Shown here: positions 13,101 through 22,894 of the stretch, in pieces
Layout of the letters: each line of letters begins with the position of its first letter
Position numbering within the stretch: the first letter of the stretch is position 1
DNA from: Antedon mediterranea
Lineage: Eukaryota > Echinodermata > Crinoidea > Comatulida > Antedonidae
Assembly (NCBI RefSeq): GCF_964355755.1
Contig: NC_092676.1
Location: 25,464,288 to 25,528,287, forward strand
Direction: 5' to 3'
DNA length: 64,000 nt
Translations under genes and position numbers: made by a program
Notes under the pieces: model-generated
Told to the model about the DNA's origin: nothing
Seen by the model: the letters and a program-made list of their open reading frames with translations, nothing else
Database searches by the model: none

Positions 13101-16100
13101 GTTCAAGAGTAAAAAAGCTGTAATCTGAAAAAAAATGAAACGAATGTAGTACTACTTAGTATCACTTGCAAATTCCCCGTCACATTCAAATTCTTTTTTT
13201 TTCTTTTAGCCTATACTGTTGCCATAAATTGGTAAATATTATTATATACTAACAGTCAAATCGCGTGCGATGATAGCTGTGATAGTCGGCATTCACTTGA
13301 TGTTGTTCATTGCTGTTATGTTTGAAGTGTAGAAGAACCTACAAGTTTTAACAATTAATTTTGCATAAGCACATCAACTATATAAGATATAATCACAAAA
13401 CACCTCTCAGTGCAAAATACAAAGCGGGTGAGATTAAGGACAATAGAAAATAATGGAAACCACTATCATCTTCAGAGAATATAATTAAAAGTAGTCTTTA
13501 ACAAAAAAAGTCTCTAACCTCATTTGCGTCAGATGTCCAAGTAAAAGGCTGAAATTCGGTCGCACAATACATAGACTCTCGTTTCGTTGTTGTATCAATA
13601 ATCTAATATATTTTGTTAAAAGTAACAAAAAGAAAATCAAATACGAATTTCCACCTTGGAAAGATTAACCCGAAAGCCTATAAAATAATAAAGCATTTAC
13701 TCGCCTTCATAAAACTGCTACATGACTGATCAGATAATACAAAGTCCGAGATTGTTAGTATGACACGCCGAAGATCATTTGGATGTAACCGGATGATAAG
13801 GAAGGAGTCTGTGTTTGTTGCTGTAGTCTGTGGCCAGCTAAAAACACCTGGAATTTCGGCATCTTTGAATGATATTACAGCTATGGAATAAAAATCTATG
13901 TCGTATTATACACACTTTGATAGCTAACCAACTAATTGTATTTGCAACTAATGTGCAGACATTGACAAACGTCACGCGCTCCTGCGCGCCTAGTTATTTC
14001 ATGCGCAGATACATGTTCAGTGTCAACTTACCGGCTGCCTGTATAGTAGAAATAGACCTATATGTTGCATTGTACACCAAGTAATTTCGATATGGCGTTA
14101 AAGCACAGTAAGATATAATGAGCTCGTTGCTTTGAGATGTCCAAGAGAACGGGTACAGACTTCCATACACGACAATTCCTTCTGCGTCATCAGTCCTATC
14201 ATCAATCTGTAGGAAATACAATCTAGAAATCACCACTTTGCAATACAACTCTATGAACGTTTCACAATGACTATCAAAGTCATATCCAAACTCAAGATCA
14301 GTTTCGTTTGCGCATAATCGAACAATTGTTGTATGACATTGAATACGTACATACTGGTACTGGATACGGTACAAATAAGCCCATGGCAGAATTATCCTTT
14401 ATTATTTTCTAGATTTGCCTAAACTTACTCTGAATTGGGGACAGTCATCAAATTGGTAATCAAACTCGCTGAACGTAATCACAATTTTCTGGCTTGGATG
14501 AACGTGGATCACATTTGTGCAATCTTCTAAAAAGAAGCCTGTGGTTGGTATCGGTTTAACGACATTGACCAATGTTCCTTCATCATCGTAGTTGACAGCA
14601 GAACAATCTAAAACACCAAGAAAACCCGAATAAAAACAAGACAAACATGGAGTTTGAGTGAGTAATACTTTTGCAAGGATTAAGAGCTTGTATCTCTAAA
14701 TTCCGTCACTAATATTGCTTGAAGTATTTGAACATTTTGTGCATAATGCTTGGTTCTTAACACGCAAGACAAGGACGATGGATTATTCGAACTGTTGCTT
14801 GTCATTGGTCAACACGCTTACGTTGCATCCTACTGGAAATCAAGCATTATGTAGCATGTACCTTCTATGTCCCTAATCTCCTTAGAAACGGTAGCTATAA
14901 AGCCAGTGAACGCGACAGCAGAATCCGTCCGGAACCTCACAAGAAGGCTGTTACCAGAAGATGTCCACGTCATTTGATCCTGTGTTCCACAGATCTTGTC
15001 GGCAGCACCCGACAGCACATCTTCAATCTGTAATTATTGTTATTTAGTCATTAAGAAAATAGTAATCAAATTAAAACTCAGAACCAACGTAATGGAAATT
15101 AATTCGATTCATACAGTGAAAAAGAGTAGCTTCTTTACTGTCTGCTCAAAGAATTTAAAAAGTTTAGAAAAGGCCCAAATTGGTTGCTGCTATGGTTAGA
15201 AAAAATGTTAAGAAAGAGACTGCTAATCATATCATTAAAATTGTTCCGACGTATCCGACCATTGAGCGGCTCCGAATTTGGTAATAAAATTTACCTCTAC
15301 GTAGTCTTGGTTGCAGTCTCCTTGTTGTAGTACAAAGTGGGTAAACTGCATCAGGATTCGTTTGTCCGGTTTTAATTGTACAGTTATATCGCACACTTCA
15401 TTCTTGATGTACAGACCTCTGACCAGACGAGATTTGACCGTAGCTGTTGCAGTGGTATCTAAGTCCACATAGTCGTGACAATCTATGGACAATTAATTTG
15501 AGCCAAATTAGTGCCGCAACAGAAATGCCAAAATATTAGAAATTATAATATAATATGACGTAACAACAATTTTTTAAAAGCACCTACCACGTTGGATGAA
15601 AATAGCAAAAATATCTGCAAATCCTATACCCTCGCCTGTAAAATAAAGTGTTTGAATGTTAAAATCGACACTTTTTAATATAATTACAGCAGTAGGTCTA
15701 AATTGTAGGTCTTCGAAATCTTACCACTGGAAGTGTCTCCGGCAGTGTCTCGTGTGCTGTAGGCAAAGTAAGGTCTACCGGCAGATGTGGTTTCATAGTA
15801 GCAAAATCCAGTCAGAGCGGATACGTCTTCCAAGTCAAACCACATTTTACCGAAAGAACAGTTGGAATCTGCTGCATGGCCGTCCCTAAAATATAAGTAT
15901 GCTTATGTAATACTTAGGCCTACTAGCGGTCAAGATATCCTGTTACTACTACTTACTACTTCTGTTACTACTGGGGGCAGTTATCAATTCACTATTGGCA
16001 AATGGTGAAAACCACACTACCAGTTTACAACTTACTCAATTTCAAATGGCAAATGAAATACTCTCCGGTCGTCACCAGTAAGATCACACTCTCTCAGGTC

Positions 16101-19100
16101 TGTATAAGGACTATATATCAAGTTCTCACACTTGAACCAATCAGTGTTACTTTTCGATTCTTCGGCGTAGAATCGGAGTTGCCGAACATTCACACCGTCC
16201 TTGTATAGATTTATTTTGATCTGTAAAAGAAAAATTTATAAACGGTTGATCGGTAACATCTTTCTACAGTAGCACTAATCAAGAGAAGTCCAGACTGCAA
16301 ATTACCCAAGTATAGATAGGTAACAATTAACCTCACCAGCAGTTAAGTAAGCGTTATGGAAGATAAATATTTAGCTCTGAAAAAGGAACATGGTCATCAA
16401 GTAGGCTTAAACAGAAGTACGTCATGGGAAACTGCGATAGTATTCAACTGGCTTACCCTCTTGATTCCTAGCTCAGTCCAATCCAACATTAGGTCACTTT
16501 TATAGAGTTCTCTATATAAAGTAGACTTGATATCTGGTGGAAAAAATCCGTAAGCTCTTGGATCTATCCATCTGCTGTACGTGTTTTCATAATTTCCAGC
16601 AACGTTGCGAAAGATAAGCTCCCAATCTAAAAATACAAGGACATTGATAACATTATTTTGAAAATCATTAGTGGGGACCGAAGTCGTACAGTAAATTACA
16701 AGGTTATTTGGCAGTAAGCAATGTAATGAAGTTTACCTGCCGGTGGTGTCCTTTGGAGAGAGCGATAAGAAACAGTGAATCCTCTGAATTCTTCGTTAGC
16801 ATCCGAAGTAAACGTCACAATGACGGCATTGCTTCGTGAGATCCACGTGAATTCTTGTTGGTGACCGCAATATGTATCTAGTAAGAAGTTGCTGTAGTAA
16901 ATATCTTTCACCTAAAAAAATACATACTGGTAAATAGTTTTGTTATTTTTACTTTCGACTAATTCTACTAAGGTCAAGATAGGAACTCGTAACAGTTCTT
17001 TGATCTTATGTCTGGTTGCGACAAATACCAACAGTATTTTCCGCGGCACACCGTGTCCGTTAAGTATCGTGGAACTGATCATGTCGCAGCCACAGTTCAA
17101 ACCTTTGATCTCCGGTGCTCAGCATCCTTAGTTCTACTTACCACGATCTTATCTGGACACGATAATGTCGGCTGTGGACTTTGTGATCGGCTACTACTCC
17201 ACGGTGTAGTAACGATGTCTCCACTCTCGAGCCAAAACTCGTGGAAAGTGATCAGGATGTATTTATCTGGTTGCACTTGTATGTAGTACTGCACTTTAGA
17301 ATTTTTTGGATATGCCTCTGGGAAGTTTGGACTCGTGAAGGTTCCTGTACTGTCCGTCATGTGAAGGTTGAACTCTGTTGAAAACAATGACGTTTGTACT
17401 GTAGTGTTCTGCCCAACAGCTCAGATTCTAGTACATGTGTAACCACCATTCTAAAAAGATCTAGGCAAACTTACCAGAAGCAGGTGGTCTGTCTTTGATC
17501 TCGTATCCAATGACGAATCCTTCGTATGTTTGGGAGTCATCCGTCAGGAAGTGGATCCTTGCTTCATTGCTATCTGACATCCATGAGAACTGTGGCACAA
17601 TGCCGCAATAGGTTTCTGAGCGTCTTGAAAACAAATCTTCAATCTATAAAATAACGTCATATTTATAATAAGACCTTACTGGAGAGATATAGTTATCTAG
17701 CCTACTGTATAGACTACAAAGCCTGGTAATAGAGATTAAGAAGATCATTGCAACGTACTGAGGAGAAAGAGTTATCTAGCCTACAGTAAACTAAAATTCT
17801 GGTAATAGAGTAAGAAGATCATTGCAACTTATTACTAAGGAGATAGTTATCTAGCCTACAGTAAACTGAAATTCTGGTAAAAGAGTAAGAAGATCATTGC
17901 AACTTATTACTAAGGAGATAGTTATCTAGCCTACAGTAAACTGAAATTCTGGTAAAAGAGTAAGAAGATCATTGCAACTTATTACTAAGGAGATAGTTAT
18001 CTAGCCTACAGTAAACTAAAATTCTGGTAAAAGAGTAAGAAGATCATTGCAACTTATTACTAAGGAGATAGTTATCTAGCCTACAGTAAAAGAAAGAAAA
18101 AGAAAATAAACAGTACAAGAGAATATACGGCTTACCACAAGTTTATCAGCTGTACAACCCGTACTAGGCTCCAAGTTGAATTGGTCAAAGTAGAACACAA
18201 TCCTATGTAGAGGGTCAGCGTGGATCACATACTCACAGTTTAAACTGTTGTCATAATTATCCGGGAAATTAGCTGATGTTATAAACCCTTGTCGAAGTTT
18301 TTTGTCCGAAGTGATTTCAATAAATTTATAACAGGCTAAAACGAATGTATTTTATGTATCAAAATTTCAATTCACTTTCATTATATATAATGCACTGCCT
18401 ATAACAAATAATGTGAATCTGTTTCTCCGTCAGGACCATTAGGATTGATTACAAATGACAATTGTAAAATGACTTACTCGGAGCAGTGTCAATGGTACTG
18501 TATGTTGCTTTAAATCGGTTAAAAACTAAATTCATATCCGTAACAAAGTCTAATTGGACGACATTAGACTCAGAAATCCAGGAGAATGGTTGCTTTGTAC
18601 CACAGTAACTACTTATTCGACGATCTGATATCTTGTCAGATATCTGCAAGAACAGTGAATATGTATAACAACGAGGTACAAATGAAATTTGGTTGGTTAG
18701 TTGGTTTACATTTTGATTAACATACAATTATACAATGAATGAATAAATGAATGAAGAGATCTTATTCATAATGATTTCCACAAAACAATCAGTGGTTGAT
18801 TTACTAGTCATCACTGATGTTCATACGGGTATAATATCAATCAATCAATCAAAGTAACATTTATTTCTCGTGTCTTTCATAGAAAATAAAAATTAACAGT
18901 AAAAATTATTAAAATAAGAGGGGCAACATTCCTAAAAAGCAAAGCTTGTATAAGGCAGCCCATAGAAACTGAAAGAAAAAAAACAGGACAACAAGGGACC
19001 CGGAAACAGGACAAAAACAGTAATGAAGACTTTAAGTTTTAGGGTACCGAAAAGACTAAATATCAAAACTACAATGAGTGAAAGGATAATTAAACATAAC

Positions 19101-22100
19101 TAGATAAGAGGTGCCGTTTCAATTTAAAAGAAAAACTCTTCTTAGACAAAGCACTTTTTATATTAACTGGTACGTTATCCCAGAGTTTAGGACCAGTGAA
19201 CTTAATGCTATGTTTAAAAGAAGTAGTTTTAAAAAAAGGAATACGTATTTGATTTGCACTCCGAGTACTGTGGTTATGAAAATTAAGATTGAAACTAAAT
19301 AAATCATCAAAGTGAGATGGCAGGATCGAGTTTAGCCATGAATAGAGGAAAACACTTTGTTGAAGATGGTTAATATCCTGAATTTTAAGAAGACCAAATG
19401 AAGAAAATAAAGGATTGGAATGGGATAAAGGAGGAGCATTTGCTATGTATCTTACGGTTTTCTTTTGGATCAATAACAGTTTGTTTAAGTAGGACGGGTA
19501 TGTATTACCCCAAATAATATTAAAGTAAGTGAGGTAAGGGAGGATTAGTGAACAGTAAAGAATCCGGAGTATGTTTTGAGGGATGAAAGATGATAATCTA
19601 TATATGATACCAGCACTTTTGGATATTTTGTTTTCGACTTGAGTAATCTGATGTTTCCAATTTAGCTTACTGTCCAGATAAACACCAAGAAATTTAGTTT
19701 TCTCAACAATAGGTATTAATTGATCTTTAATTTTTAGTTTAAAAGTACTAGTATTTAGTGGTATTTGTGAATTTTAGAACACCATACAACAGCACTTCTT
19801 TAGATTAACAGAAAGTTTGTTTGCAGAAAAGTATGTTAAAATTTTGGGTAGATTTTCGGTTGATATTTTAAAAAGGGAATCTATATTTTTATCAGTGTAA
19901 ATTAGGGTTGTGTCATCAGCATACAACAGAAAAGAAAACATATTTGAGGCATTATGGATATCATTTATGTATAATAAAAATAATAGAGGCCCAAGCAGGG
20001 AACCTTGAGGGACTCCACAAATAGGAAGAAAATCAGAAAGGGTGTGTTTAAATTTAGTGCATTGCTTGCGGTTTGAAAGGTAGCTTTCGAATAAATTATA
20101 TACAGGGCCACGGATTCCATAATTATGTAACTTATATAATAAAATATCGTGATCAATTGTATCAAAGGCCATCGAGAGGTCAATGAAAATACCAATGGCA
20201 AATTCACCCCTCTCGAAAGCCCCAACAATTTCGTTTGTTAATTGAAGAAGTGCGGTGGATGTATTATAGTTCTTACGAAAGCCAAATTGTTTATTGTAAA
20301 GTATATTATTTTTTTGAAGATAATTATATGTTCGATCATAAATAAGGCGTTCAAGTATTTTGGAAAAGATCGGTAGCACTGATATAGGACGGTAATTACT
20401 GGAATCAGATTTGTCACCAGTTTTAAAAATAGGAGTTACTTTAGCTAGTTTAAGGGTGTCAGGAAAGGTGCCATTTACAAAACAAAGATTGAAAATGTAG
20501 CAGAGGGGTTCAGAAACAAAAGGGATAAGTTGTTTAATAATAGACGGGTTAATATCATCAATGCCAGGTGCTTTACTATTTTTGAGGCGCATAACAATAT
20601 CCATAATCTCAAAAACAGTCCCAAGATTGAGAAATAAAGAATTTATGGATGGCGGAGGGAGGTAATTATGTTGGGATCCTCCGTTAAGTTTCCTTCGAAA
20701 TGCTTACTTTCATTCGTTTTTATGAGACTATTTATAATTGTCCATGTTCCTTTGATATTATCTTTCTGCTGCTTAAACTTTTTTTTCATAATAATCGCGT
20801 TTAGTTAATTTTATTAAAGAGTTAAGGGAGTTACGGAATTGCTTATATTCATTTATGTTTTTGTCATTCGGATAGCGGAGGGGGATTTGGAATACAGTTT
20901 TTGTTTATGCTTTATTGAATTTAAGAGTTCCAATCCGTCATCCAGGTCTTTATTTTTTTTTTCCTGCAGACTGCTCTTGAATTGGAAAATGTTTATCATA
21001 CAGTCGTTTAAATTCAGTTTCAAAAGAAAGTAAAGCAATATTAGGATCATCCGTACCATAAACACCAGTCCAATTCATGTTAGACAAATCGTTTTTTATG
21101 TTTGAAATATTTGTTTCAGAAAAGGAAAAACATACCTCGACAAGGTTTCCACACGTGCACACTTTCGCTTCTGTTAACCCAACATTAGAATGAAGCTGCA
21201 GGCCTTCCAGTATGAATTTTTCAAAGGCTATAAGAACTCTTTTCGTTGCTGCAACGGTTATTTGAAGACGACAGAACTGCTGAATGGCATTCTTCTCTGG
21301 CCAATATGGTGACGTCAGAACACCCGTCTCCCTTGTGTATTTTCGGTTACACACTGAAGAATAGAAGTTGGGCATTTGCCATTATAATTCAATATCGTTT
21401 ATTGCCTTCATTACTATTTGGATAAATATACATTTCTTGCGAAAAAGAAAATTTCCCCATGGCACATTGGACTGTCCCAGGACATACTAACTTACTTGAA
21501 CATGGCTCTGCGTTGCAAGGGCGTGTTTCTGCGGCCACTAACTCTGGTATTCCAGGTGCTTCGCAGTAGGTAACCGCAACTTTTTGCCGGTCTATCCCAG
21601 TCGAGTAACAAACTCTATTCAAGAACTCAATACCTTGGATAAATAATAGTATATGATGTAATTATACGAATAGTGCATGTCGTAGTGTTTCCAGAAGTGC
21701 TAATGGGCGTGGTACTCAAAATCCACCTGTAACATTACTGTATAGGACTAATAACCCTTAGGATCTCACAAAATTACAATTTGGTTTACGGATAACGTCA
21801 ATACGTACCTCCATTGCACGGGGCACTACATTCACCATATTCAGCCCCCCACTCGTGCGAGTAACCATTGGTGTGCGAGTAACCATTGGTATGGGAGTAT
21901 ACAAGGGCCTGTAAAATTCCAATACAAAAAACAATCATTAAATGCCTGTAATTTGGTCTTTCAAGCAGAGCAGGATTTCCAATAAAGTTTCTTATGAAAA
22001 AAGTATACCTACATATGCGGGATACCACAATTACCATTCTACAGGACCCATTTTTTTAAAAGTATACATAGCATTCTATATTGATAAATTCGGGTAAAAT

Positions 22101-22212
22101 AATTCCGCTGCCATATTGGTTGTATTTCTACCAATTGTATTCTTTTCTAATCTAAAAAAATGCTATGTTTTATACTGACCAATGTGAACAATAATAGTTG
22201 AATAAATCCCAT
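7124..22212 (-). CDS. secreted TSP1 + 12 CUB domain protein, 33 coding exons
   Basis: Exons: 22180-22212, 21809-21908, 21496-21633, 21136-21353, 18478-18643, 18136-18335, 17475-17643, 17142-17374, 16737-16911, 16457-16626, 16036-16220, 15725-15885, 15588-15635, 15295-15482, 14862-15027, 14429-14607, 14032-14206, 13705-13880, 13519-13602, 13254-13338, 13097-13124, 12790-12973, 12240-12405, 11844-12025, 11558-11732, 11008-11201, 10721-10904, 10407-10588, 9261-9444, 8565-8749, 7998-8172, 7672-7859, 7124-7288. Every phase closes; total 5241 nt, 1746 residues. Signal peptide MGFIQLLLFTLALVYS, a short SHTNGY repeat, a six-cysteine TSP1 repeat (about 28-90), CUB1-3 (91-477), a non-CUB module (478-665), CUB4-12 (666-1746), stop in the last CUB. 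No transmembrane segment or GPI signal was seen, so it is probably extracellular. Most CUBs are two exons with phases 1-0-1, the inner intron following the C-x-YD-[FY]-V motif. CUB domains bind proteins or glycans, often through Ca2+. Partner and role are unknown; it is not recognisably cubilin or tolloid (no EGF or protease domain). Confidence 0.88.
8283..8400. mobile_element. MITE family A, copy 5
   Basis: Core 'ttcccatatatgtacatgat' and 'accatattttggcatatcac' with partial ends. It lies in the intron between CUB-gene exons 30 and 31. Confidence 0.65.
9510..10179. mobile_element. 670-bp non-autonomous element (AGTCGCGTG ends)
   Basis: Begins AGTCGCGTGC and ends in a hairpin AGTCGCTTCCACGCGACT. 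Runs of 'gaccgaccgacc' lie near both ends. The interior is GC-patchy and non-coding ('gcgcgcgtacgcatgcg'). It shares diverged internal sequence with 33050-33460 (starting 'gacgtgctcgtat'), so the two are related families. An internally deleted derivative sits at 29820-29895. It lies in the intron between CUB-gene exons 28 and 29. Confidence 0.7.
11338..11520. mobile_element. MITE family B (GGTTCCCACTAG ends)
   Basis: About 183 bp with inverted ends: left 'gcttggttcccactagaacg', right 'cgctagtgggaaccacgctt'. Inner inverted repeats include 'cgcaaggacgtaa'. It lies in the intron between CUB-gene exons 25 and 26. Confidence 0.8.
14740..14856. mobile_element. MITE family B, degenerate copy
   Basis: Left 'aatgcttggttcttaacacg' and right 'cctactggaaatcaagcatt' are eroded versions of the 11338-11520 ends; the inner 'caaggacg' and 'cattggtcaa' are retained. 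Its right end is only a few bases from the donor of CUB-gene exon 15. Confidence 0.55.
15588..16626 (-). other. exons 10-13 of the CUB gene: non-CUB extracellular module
   Basis: Four exons (16457-16626, 16036-16220, 15725-15885, 15588-15635) encode about 188 residues that do not fit a CUB fold. The module opens with DWELIFRNVAGNYENTYSRW. It continues with IKINLYKDGVNVRQLRFY, WFKCENLIYSPYTDL, and a Cys-containing part with FGKMWFDLEDVSALTGFCYY and GRPYFAYSTRD. It enters and leaves at phase 1, like the CUB units, so it fits exon shuffling. I have an impression of similar W-x-LIFR...VY openings in uncharacterised invertebrate extracellular proteins, but cannot name a domain. Exon 13 (48 nt) is a linker before CUB4. 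Confidence 0.6.
17676..18090. repeat. 75-bp minisatellite in CUB-gene intron
   Basis: About 5.5 copies of a 75-bp unit with 'ggagatagttatctagcc', 'tacagtaaactgaaattctg' and 'gtaagaagatcattgcaac'. The first copy is diverged and the next three nearly identical. It lies between CUB-gene exons 6 and 7. Confidence 0.9.
18838..21125 (-). mobile_element. 5'-truncated non-LTR retrotransposon (Jockey/CR1-like LINE)
   Basis: Reading on the minus strand, from about 21125: a linker, the reverse transcriptase (20604-19774), and the C-terminal part ending at 19090. RT signatures are KAPGIDDINP, NYRPISVLPIFSKI, the catalytic YADDTTL box and GVPQGSLLGPLLF. The C-terminal part carries the usual PKLWDNVP and FKLKRHLL. 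A frameshift near 20640 and an in-frame TAA just after KKCCCMVF (19774) make it non-functional. The 3' end is a short TTGA-type tail at 18838-18855. Endonuclease and ORF1 are missing. It sits in the intron between CUB-gene exons 4 and 5, in the same orientation as the gene, and its 5' edge is about ten bases from the exon 4 donor. Confidence 0.88.
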
Positions 22213-22894
22213 CCTCTGTGTAGCAGTGTCGGCCGACGAGGAAGAGTGTAATGTGTTTCACGTAAACCGCTTCTATTTAACCGAGATTATTTCACATAGT
22301 ATACAGAGGGGTGGACAATGAATCAAGTTTATTAAAATTAATTATATAATTAAATAAAATCATTTAGTAGTTGAAATAATAATAACAGTTTAAACAGTTA
22401 AACCTGTGTTGCAATTGTTAAATTCAAAATAACTATTAGTAAGAAATATACTTAAATAAAGACTTACATACACTACCTAGTAAAAACTGGAACCGTCCTA
22501 ATCCTAGACAGGTGATATTGTAAATAATATGTAAATTAGACCATTTCGGCCGGTTTATGCCACGTGGTGGAGCATAGATTACGATTCAAAACCGTTTTAA
22601 TCAGACGTTTATAGTGTTTTACTGTTTTTAACCTTATTTTTTTCAATGAAACATAATTGTGACAATTAAGCGTAGGTCCTATAAGTAGGGTAATGCCAAT
22701 ACAGTAGTCTCTAAATATGATGTTAGGGCTAGGTAGTTTGACATTGGGCTACATTACTTATTTTTAGTATAGTAGTTCAGTACATGATTATTCTATTTTG
22801 CACGTAAAACATCATATATTGATGTATATATCATAATTGTTAGGCATATTAACTAATATTTAATATTATTCAAATACAAAATTGGTCGCAGTAC
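22213..22894. other. upstream region of the CUB gene
   Basis: AT-rich sequence between the CUB-gene start codon and the satellite. It should hold the promoter and 5' UTR. No convincing TATA or initiator was identified, and no other gene. Confidence 0.4.
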
